A stretch of 64,000 nucleotides of DNA. Origin: Clostridiales bacterium. GTDB taxonomy: Bacteria; Bacillota; Clostridia; Christensenellales; Pumilibacteraceae. Positions 1-7,509 of the stretch are shown piece by piece. The notes beneath the pieces were generated by a model. The model saw nothing but the letters and a program-made list of their open reading frames with translations, made no database searches and was not told the DNA's origin. Both the position numbers and the translations under genes were made by a program. Numbering within the stretch: position 1 is the stretch's first letter; every line of letters starts with the position of its first letter. The stretch spans positions 496,001 through 560,000 of the forward strand of contig JAAVHP010000012.1 of the NCBI GenBank assembly GCA_014799665.1. The letters are read 5' to 3'.

Positions 1-834
1 GAAAAGTTTTCCGTAGATTATCCCGAACGATTTAAGGACGTGGGTATAGCGGAAGAACACGCTGTAACCTATTGCGCGGCGCTTGCCGCGGCAGGGCTAA
101 AACCGTATTTCGCCGTATATTCGACTTTTCTGCAACGCGCGTACGACGAGATCTTACACGACGTTTGCATAGGTAATTATCCCGTAACGCTGTGCGTCGA
201 TCGCGCGGGTGTTGTAGGTGCGGACGGCGTTACACATCAGGGCGTATTCGATTTGAGTTATCTTTCGTCAATGCCGAACATGACAGTTATGTGCCCTACG
301 GACGGCAACGAGTTAAAGAGTATGCTCGAATTTTCGCTGTCGTATAACGCGCCGCTCGCTATTCGCTATCCAAAGTCGTATACAATAGAGCGCGAACACG
401 AGCCCATCGTTTACGGCAAGTGGGAAGTGGTGCGTAAAGCACAAAAATCAAAAATCTACGTTCTTTGTGCGGGCGGCCGTGCGCTCGATATTGCTTGCGA
501 AGCGTCGGACGAGTTCGGGCTCGATATAGAGATCGTAAATGCACGGTTCGTAAAGCCACTCGATATTCAATATTTACAGAGCGTAAATAAAAAGGGCAGC
601 GCGGTAATAACTATCGAGGACAATATCGCGCAGGGCGGGTTCGGCATGAGCGTGCTGTCCTACCTTAACGAAATAGGCAATAACGTTAAATGCGTATGTT
701 TGTCGCACGGCGATAAATTTATCGACGACCGCGACGTTAAAAGCTCGCTTGCGGGTTCGGGCATTACGAAAGAAAATCTCGCAGGCATTGTTAAAAATCT
801 CAACAAACAGAAAAGGAAAGCAAATAGTTTATGA
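1..834 (+). CDS. dxs: 1-deoxy-D-xylulose-5-phosphate synthase, 3' part only
   Basis: C-terminal 277 residues of DXS, the cytosolic thiamine-diphosphate enzyme that joins pyruvate and glyceraldehyde 3-phosphate in the first step of the MEP isoprenoid pathway. The fragment opens inside the transketolase pyrimidine-binding domain with DVGIAEEHAVT (residues 13-23), whose first Glu is the conserved catalytic residue of the family, passes DRAGVVGADGVTHQG, and ends with a transketolase C-terminal domain from about residue 145. The family is about 620 residues, so more than half lies left of the window. The in-frame GTG at 40 is internal, because the preceding codons already read as DXS. The stop overlaps the nadK ATG (ATGA). 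ispH of the same pathway lies at 27.7 kb. Confidence 0.93.
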   Translation, partial: EKFSVDYPERFKDVGIAEEHAVTYCAALAAAGLKPYFAVYSTFLQRAYDEILHDVCIGNYPVTLCVDRAGVVGADGVTHQGVFDLSYLSSMPNMTVMCPTDGNELKSMLEFSLSYNAPLAIRYPKSYTIEREHEPIVYGKWEVVRKAQKSKIYVLCAGGRALDIACEASDEFGLDIEIVNARFVKPLDIQYLQSVNKKGSAVITIEDNIAQGGFGMSVLSYLNEIGNNVKCVCLSHGDKFIDDRDVKSSLAGSGITKENLAGIVKNLNKQKRKANSL

Positions 835-1640
835 AGATAGGCGTTTTTTCCAACCCGTATAAAGATCCCGATAACGCAGTCCGCGACGCAGTGTTTGCCG
901 CCGCGCGTGCGTGCGGTATCGAAGCCGAGGCGTACGAAAAAGGCGTTACATATAATTTCATTGCTTCGGTGGGCGGCGACGGTACGATCTTGCGTATCGC
1001 TAAGGACTGCGCTCTGTCGGAAATTCCCATCCTCGGCGTGAACAGGGGCACGGTCGGGTTCCTTACGGAGATCGAGCCGAAGGAACTTAACTCCGCCATG
1101 GAGCGGCTTATCAAGCGTGACTACGTGCTCGAACGGCGCGCGCTCATCGACGCAGAGCATAACGGTGAGCATTTTTATGCGCTTAACGACGTAGTGGTCC
1201 GGTCCAAGACGGGACGCATGATTTCGGTCGAGGTAAGTATAGACGGCGAGCGCATAGATAAATTCGCTTGCGACGGGTTTATCGCGTGCACGCCGACAGG
1301 CTCTACCGCTTATTCGCTTTCGGCGGGTGGTGCGGTTGTTGCGCCCAATACTCCCGTTATCGAGCTCACGCCTATTAACCCGCATATACTGCGCACGCGT
1401 CCGATAATCGTCGGATCGTTCGAGAAAATATCGCTTAAAAACTGCGGTAATCACGGCGCGGATCTTTTCGTGGACGGCGAGACGGCGGTCGATATAAACA
1501 GCGGCGACAGTGTTTCTGTCACAGGTTGGGACAGAAGTGTTTTGTTCGTTCGCTTTGATAAAAAAAGTTTCTACGATAAAAAAAGTTTCTACTCGCGGCT
1601 TTTGAGCAAGCTCAATCCCGCGCCGATAGCGGAGGACTGA
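831..1640 (+). CDS. nadK: NAD kinase
   Basis: ATP- or polyphosphate-dependent NAD kinase, cytosolic, making NADP from NAD; 269 residues, normal for the Gram-positive type. The phosphate-binding GGDGT motif is at residues 48-52 and the second conserved motif TPTGSTAYSLSAGG at 154-167. The start overlaps the dxs stop by 4 nt and the stop overlaps the recN start (TGATG), so the three genes are probably translationally coupled. Odd point: the C-terminus contains a perfect 18-bp in-frame tandem duplication giving DKKSFY twice (see repeat at 1557-1592). Confidence 0.95.
   Translation: MKIGVFSNPYKDPDNAVRDAVFAAARACGIEAEAYEKGVTYNFIASVGGDGTILRIAKDCALSEIPILGVNRGTVGFLTEIEPKELNSAMERLIKRDYVLERRALIDAEHNGEHFYALNDVVVRSKTGRMISVEVSIDGERIDKFACDGFIACTPTGSTAYSLSAGGAVVAPNTPVIELTPINPHILRTRPIIVGSFEKISLKNCGNHGADLFVDGETAVDINSGDSVSVTGWDRSVLFVRFDKKSFYDKKSFYSRLLSKLNPAPIAED
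1557..1592 (+). repeat. 18-bp perfect tandem duplication inside nadK
   Basis: The unit GATAAAAAAAGTTTCTAC occurs twice head to tail (1557-1574 and 1575-1592) with no mismatch, adding six codons (DKKSFY) near the end of the NAD kinase reading frame. Its lack of divergence suggests a recent slippage or duplication event. Confidence 0.95.
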
Positions 1641-3328
1641 TGCTACAACGCATTACTATTCATAACTTGGCGCTTATACGCGACCTTGAAATAGAGTTTA
1701 CTAACGAGCTTAACGTGTTCTCGGGCGAAACGGGCGCGGGCAAATCGATAATCGTCGATTCGCTCATGCTCCTCGTCGGCGGACGGTACGATAAATCTAT
1801 GCTTAAATTCGGCGAGGACAGCGGCTTCGTCGAGGGCGTGTTCGATTACCAAAACGACGAACCACTTAAAGCGGTCGGCGTCGATACCGACGACGGCATA
1901 TTTATCGTTACGCGCAAATTCTATCGCGACGGCAAGAACGAAATTCGGTTGAACGGCAAGCAGATAACCACGTCCATGCTGCGCGAGCTGATGCAAAACT
2001 ACGTAGACATCTATGGACAAAACGAATATCAATCGCTTTTAAAGATAACCGAACAGCGCAAGATCCTTGATTTCTTTGTTTTCAAAAAGGACGACGGACT
2101 TCTTACGAAAGAGCGCGAGCTGTACGACGCGCATAAAAAAGTCGTTGCCGAAATGAACGGTTTGGGCGACGAAACGGAACGCGCCAGGCGCATAGATCTA
2201 CTTAAATATCAGCTTGACGAAATAGCCGCTGCGAACGTAAAAAAGGGCGAGGAGGACGAACTTATCGAGCGTCGGCATATCCTTATGGCGTCCGAGCGCA
2301 TTAAGAACGCGCTTATGGAATGCGCCGAGCGTTTGGACGGCGAGGACGGCGCGACTGCGGACGTTGCCGACGGCGAGCGCGAGCTAAAAAATATCGCTGC
2401 GTTCGGCGAGACGTACGACGGCTTGTTCGAGCGGCTTAAATCGGTCGCTATTGAGCTTGACGATATAGTAGAGAGCGTCAAGGACGAGCTCGAAAAAATG
2501 GACGGCAGCGAGAACGAGCTGGACGAGGTCAATACCAGACTCGATAAGCTGCGCGCGCTTAAAGCCAAGTACGGCAATTACGACGCTATGAAGAAGTTTG
2601 AAGCGACCGCTTCCGGCGAGCTCGAACGGTTATCGAACGGCGAGGAGCTGTACGCCGAACTTTGCGACAAGGAAAAGAAGCTTCGTAAGGAGTTGTATAC
2701 CAATACAGTCGCGCTGTCGGATAAACGGCACGAGGGAGCGGAGATTTTGCAAAAGCGTATACTTGCGGAGCTTGCCGATTTGGGTATGGCTAACTCGCAA
2801 TTCGAAGTGAAATTCTCTGCGTACCCGACCGAGGACGAGTTTATCAAAAAGGTGACGGCTAACGGCTACGACGAGTGCGAGTTCTATCTCAGCCCCAACG
2901 TCGGTCAGCCCATGCTTCCGCTCGCTAAAATCATTTCGGGCGGCGAAATGTCGCGGTTTATGCTCGCCATAAAGCTGATTACGGGTAATCTCGGTCGAAT
3001 CGAAACTATGATTTTCGACGAAATCGATACGGGCATAAGCGGCGCGATAGGACTTTGCGTTGCCAAAAAGCTTGCCGAGCTGTCGCGCGGGCATCAGGTC
3101 ATGTGCGTTACGCACTTGGCGCAGATCGCGGCAATGGCGGACGGACATTATTATATAGAAAAACGCGAGGTGGACGGCGATACCGCAACCCGCGTTACTC
3201 GGCTCGACCGGAACGGCATAGTGGGCGAGCTTGCACGGTTGTCGGGATCCAAGGGAATATCGGATTCGGCGGATAAGAACGCCGCCGAGCTCAAATCATG
3301 GTGCGATAATTTTAAGTCAAATCTTTAA
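1640..3328 (+). CDS. recN: DNA repair protein RecN
   Basis: SMC-like ATPase acting at double-strand breaks on the nucleoid; 562 residues, typical of the family. Walker A GETGAGKS is at residues 29-36, a Glu/Lys-rich coiled-coil fills the middle (about 155-400), the ABC signature SGGEMS is at 433-438 and Walker B IFDE at 458-461, followed by the D-loop segment IDTGISG. recN directly before spoIVB is the order known from Bacillus and Clostridia, here with dxs-nadK upstream. Confidence 0.95.
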   Translation: MLQRITIHNLALIRDLEIEFTNELNVFSGETGAGKSIIVDSLMLLVGGRYDKSMLKFGEDSGFVEGVFDYQNDEPLKAVGVDTDDGIFIVTRKFYRDGKNEIRLNGKQITTSMLRELMQNYVDIYGQNEYQSLLKITEQRKILDFFVFKKDDGLLTKERELYDAHKKVVAEMNGLGDETERARRIDLLKYQLDEIAAANVKKGEEDELIERRHILMASERIKNALMECAERLDGEDGATADVADGERELKNIAAFGETYDGLFERLKSVAIELDDIVESVKDELEKMDGSENELDEVNTRLDKLRALKAKYGNYDAMKKFEATASGELERLSNGEELYAELCDKEKKLRKELYTNTVALSDKRHEGAEILQKRILAELADLGMANSQFEVKFSAYPTEDEFIKKVTANGYDECEFYLSPNVGQPMLPLAKIISGGEMSRFMLAIKLITGNLGRIETMIFDEIDTGISGAIGLCVAKKLAELSRGHQVMCVTHLAQIAAMADGHYYIEKREVDGDTATRVTRLDRNGIVGELARLSGSKGISDSADKNAAELKSWCDNFKSNL

Positions 3329-3360
3329 AAATTAGTATAATAAGTATATAATTCGACAAG

Positions 3361-3372
3361 CGGCAAACACTA
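3361..3372 (+). promoter_or_regulatory. CGGCAAACACTA motif upstream of spoIVB
   Basis: The same 12-mer occurs upstream of the ytfI-like gene at 16678-16689. Here it ends 8 nt before the spoIVB ATG and no Shine-Dalgarno sequence intervenes. Both genes belong to families expressed in the forespore, so the 12-mer may contain a -10 element of a sporulation sigma factor (AACACTA matches the sigma-G type CATACTA at five of seven positions). This is inference; no clear common -35 was found. Confidence 0.35.
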
Positions 3373-3380
3373 AACCAAGT

Positions 3381-4352
3381 ATGAAAAAATTGCGCGGAGT
3401 AGTGTGTGCGCTTGTTGCGCTTGTTTTATTTTTATGTTTTCCTACGGGTGCGGCGCTGGCCGATACCGAGTACGTTTACGTAGGCGGTTATCCCGTCGGT
3501 ATCTCGATCGACGTAGGGGGCTTGCTTGTCGAGAGCGTTACGGGTATCGAAACTGATTACGGCACGGCGTATGTGGACGGTATTCAGCGCGGCGATATAA
3601 TTGTCGAAATCAACGGCAAAACGGTATCGTCGGCAGAGGAAGTTACGGAAGGTCTCGGCGACGAGGTAACAGTTAAACTGCTGAGAAACGGCGAGACCGT
3701 TATGCTTAACGTTAAACCGATAACTGAAGCTTTTACGGGAAAGCGCAGGCTTGGCGTTAAGATAAAAGATAAGCTTTACGGCGTGGGAACGGTCACATTC
3801 GTGCGCGGCGATAAGCGGTATGCGGCGCTCGGGCACGAAATTTACGATAACGAGCTTAACGTGCATATTCCGTTTGCGGGTGGGCACGTTCATGCGTGTA
3901 AGCTTATAGGCATTAAAAAAGGTCAAAAGGGCGAGGCTGGCGCAATTCTTGCCGCACTAGTTCCCGACAAGATTTACGGCACTGTCACGTGCAACAATAA
4001 TTTCGGGATAGCCGGTTTGTACGATCACGACTTCGATACTACGGATAAGCTTCCGCTTGGCACGCGCGACGACGTGACAGTCGGCAGTGCGCAAATTCGA
4101 ACGACCGTCAACGGCAGTCCCGAGTATTTCGATATAGAGATCATAAAAGCGACCAAGCAAGCGGGAAGAAAGGAAAAGGGTATTGTGTTCCGCGTTACGG
4201 ATAAACGGCTTTTGGAGCTTACAGGCGGAGTGGTGCGCGGCATGAGTGGGTCGCCGATAATTCAGAACGGAAAGCTCGTAGCGGCGGTCACGCACGTATT
4301 TTTGAACGACTTTACAAAGGGTTACGGCGTATATGCCGATTGCCTTAATTAA
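3381..4352 (+). CDS. spoIVB: SpoIVB-type peptidase (S55 family)
   Basis: Serine peptidase made in the forespore and secreted into the intermembrane space, where in Bacillus it cleaves SpoIVFA to activate sigma-K processing. 323 residues, shorter than the roughly 425 of Bacillus. An N-terminal signal or anchor helix (residues 5-27) is followed by a PDZ domain (about 38-112) and the S55 domain. The catalytic candidates are His152 in LGHE and Ser291 in MSGSPIIQNG. No Shine-Dalgarno precedes the ATG. The position after recN supports the assignment. Confidence 0.9.
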   Translation: MKKLRGVVCALVALVLFLCFPTGAALADTEYVYVGGYPVGISIDVGGLLVESVTGIETDYGTAYVDGIQRGDIIVEINGKTVSSAEEVTEGLGDEVTVKLLRNGETVMLNVKPITEAFTGKRRLGVKIKDKLYGVGTVTFVRGDKRYAALGHEIYDNELNVHIPFAGGHVHACKLIGIKKGQKGEAGAILAALVPDKIYGTVTCNNNFGIAGLYDHDFDTTDKLPLGTRDDVTVGSAQIRTTVNGSPEYFDIEIIKATKQAGRKEKGIVFRVTDKRLLELTGGVVRGMSGSPIIQNGKLVAAVTHVFLNDFTKGYGVYADCLN

Positions 4353-4386
4353 AAAACCGAAATTAAATTATCCGTCGTATTTTGAC

Positions 4387-4415
4387 GAATATTGAGGAAT
4401 ACCGTTGCATAGATA
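4387..4415 (+). promoter_or_regulatory. Candidate sigma-E promoter of the SpoIIM-like gene
   Basis: GAATATT (4387-4393) matches the Bacillus sigma-E -35 consensus (KMATATT) fully. After 14 nt comes CATAGATA (4408-4415), a partial match to the -10 consensus CATACAMT. The -10 ends 6 nt before the ATG, implying a leaderless transcript. In Bacillus spoIIM is a sigma-E gene, which fits. Confidence 0.45.
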
Positions 4416-4421
4416 TATCGT

Positions 4422-5042
4422 ATGAAACGGACGTATGTAATAACCGATTGGGTTTATAGGCTCGGTCATTCCATCAGACGGAATAAAATCGTTGTAGCGT
4501 TATACGCGCTTATATGCGTGCTTTTTCTCGTTGTAGGTATAGCCGTCGGCGTGGGCGTGAACGATAAACATACGTTTATTTTGAATAACGGTGCGCCGAT
4601 ATTTAAATTCCTGCGCGGAGGAATAGGTATTTTTACCTTCTTTATATTCGATTTTGTGCTGATAAGCGTCTATACGGTGTTTGCCGCCTCGGTGTTTTTC
4701 TATAAACCGCTTGCTTTTCTTTCGCTCGTGCCGTGCGCATACCGCGCGTACGTTTTGGGCTTGAATGTAAGTATAATAGTCGTGGTTTTTACCGTATCGG
4801 CGCTACCAATGCTGTTCGTGCTGTACGTTCCTATATGTTTAATAGAGATCGTCGTCGTTTGCTTCGCTTCGTTCGGCTGTTTTAAGTTCAATGCGCTCAA
4901 TTGCGGTTGTATGCCGTCGAGGGTGGATGTCAAGCAATACTACGTGGGCGTTTTACAATACATAATTATTCTGGCGGCGTGCGTGCTTGTTAAAACGATC
5001 ACGCTCGGTCTTTTCGGCTCGTCGTTAGTGGGTATAATTTAA
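4422..5042 (+). CDS. Probable stage II sporulation protein M-like membrane protein
   Basis: 206-residue integral membrane protein with about five hydrophobic helices (roughly residues 21-46, 66-93, 95-112, 118-152 and 180-200). Length, topology and the YRAYVLGLN segment resemble SpoIIM (DUF95), a subunit of the DMP peptidoglycan-degrading complex needed for engulfment. Context helps: it sits between spoIVB and a D,D-carboxypeptidase gene, and in Bacillus spoIIM lies near dacF. Sequence identity to known SpoIIM is not obvious by eye, so another polytopic membrane protein remains possible. No Shine-Dalgarno; a sigma-E-like promoter abuts the start. Confidence 0.5.
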   Translation: MKRTYVITDWVYRLGHSIRRNKIVVALYALICVLFLVVGIAVGVGVNDKHTFILNNGAPIFKFLRGGIGIFTFFIFDFVLISVYTVFAASVFFYKPLAFLSLVPCAYRAYVLGLNVSIIVVVFTVSALPMLFVLYVPICLIEIVVVCFASFGCFKFNALNCGCMPSRVDVKQYYVGVLQYIIILAACVLVKTITLGLFGSSLVGII

Positions 5043-5113
5043 TAACCGAATTAGAATGAATTAAATCTTCCAAAGTAATACACAATAAAGGTATGAATTT
5101 CTTTGGAGGAGAT

Positions 5114-6277
5114 ATGTATAAAAAAATTATGTTGGGTGTTGCGGCTGTGCTCGCGGCGCTCATTGCAATGATGCCCGTAATGGGTAACGCCGTTCACGCC
5201 AAAGCGGAAGCCGAGGACAGCCTCGCAAAAACGTGCAAGTCGGCAATGCTCGTCGATTACGATACGGGCAAGGTCGTGTTCGAAAAGAACGTTAAAGAGC
5301 ATTTGCCCATAGCGAGCATGGTTAAGATCATGACGCTCTCGCTTGCGTTCGACGAGATAGAAAAGCGCGAAATATCGCTCGATACCATGGTGACGGCTTC
5401 CGAAAAGGCCGCATCTATGGGCGGCTCGCAGGCTTTCCTAGACGCCAACGCAGACTATAAGCTCGGCGAGCTGTTAAAGAGCATTGTCGTGGCTTCCGCT
5501 AACGACAGCTGCGTTGCCGTAGCCGAGTATCTTTACGGCAGTGTTGATGCGTTCGTGGAAGCGATGAACGACCGCGCCACTGCGCTCGGGCTTAACGATA
5601 CCAAGTTCGTGAACTGCACGGGCTTGCCGCAGGATGGACAGTACAGCTGCGCGCACGACGTAGCCGAAATGTTCAAAACGCTTGTAGATCACGAGGAGTT
5701 TTTCGAGTATGCGGGCGTGTGGATGTACGACTTCGAGCACCCGAGCGGACGTGTTACCGGCTTAACCAATACTAATAAGCTCATTAAGTTTTACGACGGT
5801 TGCGACGGCGGAAAGACGGGTTACACCGACGCGGCGCGCTCGTGCATAACCGTCACCGCCAAGCGCGGCGATACGCGGCTCGTGTGCGTGGCTATCGGCG
5901 CGGAAAATTCCAAAACCCGCAATAAAGAGGTTTCGGAAATGCTCAATTACGGGTTTGCCAACTATAAGACGGTGTTTGCCGTAAAGAAGGGCGACCTTGT
6001 GGGCGAGTACGCCGTCGAGGGTGGTAAAACCGATACGGTTACGGTAGTTGCCGCGGACGATTGTTCGGCGTTCGTCAAGTGCGGCGAAAAGAGCGAGATC
6101 GAGCTTGTATCGCAAATCGACGCGCTGTGCGCGCCCGTAAACGTAGGCGATAAGGTGGGTACGATCGTCGTTAAGATAAACGGCGAGGTATACGGCGAGG
6201 TCGACGCTGTTGCGCAAACCGATTGCCAAAAGAAAGGGTATATCGATATTATTAACGACTTTATAGCTAATTGGTAA
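5114..6277 (+). CDS. D-alanyl-D-alanine carboxypeptidase (S11)
   Basis: Low-molecular-weight penicillin-binding protein that trims the terminal D-Ala of peptidoglycan stem peptides outside the membrane. The start was placed at ATG 5114 because GGAGGAGAT lies directly before it; an in-frame ATG at 5093 lies upstream of that ribosome site. 387 residues: signal peptide (about 1-30), SxxK motif SMVK at 68-71, SAN at 128-130, KTG at 234-236, then a C-terminal beta-rich domain (about 275-365) ending in a hydrophobic tail. The SMVK tetrad with Met-Val is unusual, STTK being common, as in the second paralogue at 17.6 kb. Neighbours suggest a sporulation or cortex role (DacF/DacB-like). Confidence 0.88.
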   Translation: MYKKIMLGVAAVLAALIAMMPVMGNAVHAKAEAEDSLAKTCKSAMLVDYDTGKVVFEKNVKEHLPIASMVKIMTLSLAFDEIEKREISLDTMVTASEKAASMGGSQAFLDANADYKLGELLKSIVVASANDSCVAVAEYLYGSVDAFVEAMNDRATALGLNDTKFVNCTGLPQDGQYSCAHDVAEMFKTLVDHEEFFEYAGVWMYDFEHPSGRVTGLTNTNKLIKFYDGCDGGKTGYTDAARSCITVTAKRGDTRLVCVAIGAENSKTRNKEVSEMLNYGFANYKTVFAVKKGDLVGEYAVEGGKTDTVTVVAADDCSAFVKCGEKSEIELVSQIDALCAPVNVGDKVGTIVVKINGEVYGEVDAVAQTDCQKKGYIDIINDFIANW

Positions 6278-6292
6278 ATTACTCTCAAACGT

Positions 6293-6327
6293 TTGACGGA
6301 TAGTTTGTCGTGTGATAAACTATCCGT
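6293..6327 (+). promoter_or_regulatory. rpe promoter overlapped by a perfect palindrome
   Basis: TTGACG (6293-6298), a 17-nt spacer and TAAACT (6316-6321) form a sigma-A promoter whose -10 ends 6 nt before the rpe ATG, so transcription should start at or next to the start codon. Superimposed is a perfect 11-bp inverted repeat, ACGGATAGTTT (6296-6306) and AAACTATCCGT (6317-6327). It overlaps both core elements and abuts the ATG, which suits a repressor operator. No run of T follows, so it is not a terminator. Confidence 0.6.
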
Positions 6328-6987
6328 ATGAGTAATAAAGTTCTTATCGCACCGTCGATACTGAGCGGCAACTTTGCCGATATGGGTAGCGACGTAAAAA
6401 ACATGAAAGAGATAGGCGCGGACTGGATCCACGTCGACGTTATGGACGGAGTGTTTGTGCCTAATCTTACCTTCGGGTTCAAGATGATAAGCGACGTGCG
6501 CAAGCTCAGCGATATGTTCTTCGACGTGCATTTGATGATCACTCAGCCTAAGCGTTACGTAGAACGGTTCGTTAAGTCGGGCGCGGACTTGGTGTCGTTC
6601 CATCTCGAAGCGGAAAGCGATATCGACGGCACTATCGATATAATCAAGAATGCGGGCTGTAAGTGCGGACTTGCCGTAAACCCCGATACTCCTATCGAAA
6701 AGCTTGCTCCGTACGTAAGTAAACTCGACTTGATTCTTGTTATGTCGGTTTTCCCGGGGTTCGGCGGGCAGAAGTTTATCGACGGTTCGCTCGAACGCAT
6801 TGCGGAAGCTAAGTCGCTTCGCGATAAGTACGCGCCGAGCGCGGTTATCGAGGTAGACGGTGGGGTGAACGTAAATAACGCCGCAAGTATAGTTAAAGCT
6901 GGCGCGGACGTAATGGTCGCGGGTAACGCGGTGTTCGGCGCTCCCGATAGGGCGGAAGCTGTCAGATTATTGCGAAATATCGATTAA
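6328..6987 (+). CDS. rpe: Ribulose-phosphate 3-epimerase
   Basis: Cytosolic metal-dependent TIM-barrel enzyme interconverting ribulose 5-phosphate and xylulose 5-phosphate in the pentose phosphate pathway; 219 residues, full length. Metal ligands expected for the family are all present: His35 and Asp37 in HVDVMDG, His68 in DVHLM and Asp177 in VDGGV. The flexible-loop motif MSVFPGFGGQKF is at 139-150. There is no Shine-Dalgarno; the promoter -10 is 6 nt upstream, pointing to leaderless translation. spoVM follows 51 nt downstream, as in Bacillus where rpe, thiN and spoVM are neighbours. Confidence 0.95.
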   Translation: MSNKVLIAPSILSGNFADMGSDVKNMKEIGADWIHVDVMDGVFVPNLTFGFKMISDVRKLSDMFFDVHLMITQPKRYVERFVKSGADLVSFHLEAESDIDGTIDIIKNAGCKCGLAVNPDTPIEKLAPYVSKLDLILVMSVFPGFGGQKFIDGSLERIAEAKSLRDKYAPSAVIEVDGGVNVNNAASIVKAGADVMVAGNAVFGAPDRAEAVRLLRNID

Positions 6988-7038
6988 TTTGTGACGAAAT
7001 ATCTTCACGGCGCATACATCATTACGGGAGGTATGCTC

Positions 7039-7113
7039 ATGTCAAAGATAATATGCTTAAAATTGCCCAAGCCGTTGGGAAAGATAGTGCGACTGTTTAA
7101 AAGAAATAAATAA
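7039..7113 (+). CDS. spoVM: SpoVM, stage V sporulation protein M (24 codons)
   Basis: A 24-residue peptide reading MSKIICLKLPKPLGKIVR and then LFKRNK. It matches the Bacillus SpoVM core (IKLPKFLGGIVR) at the same distance from the start, including the proline that sets the shallow amphipathic helix. SpoVM recognises the convex forespore membrane, anchors SpoIVA and thereby nucleates the spore coat. GGGAGG at 7026-7031 gives 7-nt spacing to ATG 7039; the upstream ATG at 7033 is too close. Downstream position to rpe and a terminator right after the stop support a real gene. Confidence 0.88.
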   Translation: MSKIICLKLPKPLGKIVRLFKRNK

Positions 7114-7120
7114 CAATAAA

Positions 7121-7145
7121 AACCGAGAGTATACTCGGTTTTTTG
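7121..7145. terminator. Bidirectional terminator between spoVM and the XRE gene
   Basis: AACCGAG and CTCGGTT form a 7-bp stem over a 6-nt loop, followed by T6 on the + strand. On the - strand the stem is followed by TTTTATTG. It therefore serves both the spoVM and the convergent XRE transcripts. Confidence 0.8.
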
Positions 7146-7154
7146 TTTTGTAGA

Positions 7155-7397
7155 TTATTTGAATCGGGAGTCATCTTTTAACGGGTACGGCGTGTCTATA
7201 TCGGTTATATCGAGAATATAATCGGTAGACACTTCATAGTGCATTGCGAGTTGTATTAATATATCGATAGGAATTTGCCGCTTTCCGCTCTCGTATTGAG
7301 AATAAGTGTTTTGGCTAACGTTCAATAATTGCGCCAATTCTTGTTGCGTTGATTGTGTTTCTATTCGCAATTCCTTTATTCGATGCAAAATTTTCAT
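7155..7397 (-). CDS. XRE-family transcriptional repressor
   Basis: 80-residue single-domain DNA-binding protein. The Cro/cI helix-turn-helix covers about residues 5-60, with the typical QQELAQLLNVSQNTYSQYESG segment (18-38), followed by a short acidic tail. It is transcribed away from the leucine-rich-repeat gene, and two GAGATA-type palindromes lie in the shared 112-bp gap. One overlaps its own promoter and the other the promoter of the lipoprotein gene, so it probably represses both. Its -10 box (TATAAT) ends 6 nt before the ATG without a Shine-Dalgarno, predicting a leaderless mRNA. Confidence 0.85.
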   Translation of the reverse strand: MKILHRIKELRIETQSTQQELAQLLNVSQNTYSQYESGKRQIPIDILIQLAMHYEVSTDYILDITDIDTPYPLKDDSRFK

Positions 7398-7403
7398 ATA
7401 TTT

Positions 7404-7432
7404 ATTATAAATATCTCGTTCTGAGATATTGA
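7404..7432 (-). promoter_or_regulatory. Promoter of the XRE gene
   Basis: Read on the - strand: -35 TCAATA (7432-7427), 17-nt spacer, perfect -10 TATAAT (7409-7404), then 6 nt to the ATG. Its -35 overlaps the -35 of the opposite promoter. Confidence 0.6.
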
Positions 7433-7455
7433 CATATATCTCAAAATGAGATATA
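7410..7455. promoter_or_regulatory. Pair of palindromic operators
   Basis: O2: AATATCTC (7410-7417) and GAGATATT (7423-7430) with a 5-nt centre, lying in the spacer of the XRE promoter. O1: TATATCTCA (7435-7443) and TGAGATATA (7447-7455) with a 3-nt centre, filling the spacer of the + strand promoter and running into its -10. Both share TATCTC/GAGATA half sites, and their centres are 25 bp apart. Confidence 0.75.
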
Positions 7456-7457
7456 CT
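7429..7457 (+). promoter_or_regulatory. Promoter of the LRR lipoprotein gene
   Basis: Consensus -35 TTGACA (7429-7434), 17-nt spacer and TATACT (7452-7457). Nearly the whole spacer is operator O1, so bound repressor would block RNA polymerase. Confidence 0.8.
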
Positions 7458-7509
7458 TATGTTGTATGGGTATTGTTCATGTAAGAAATGCCCGATAAGG
7501 AGTTAGCTT

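Noticed and set aside
5093..5113. ATG 5093 as start of the first D,D-carboxypeptidase
   Set aside because: The seven codons it adds contain the GGAGGA ribosome site used by ATG 5114, and the signal peptide begins at 5114.
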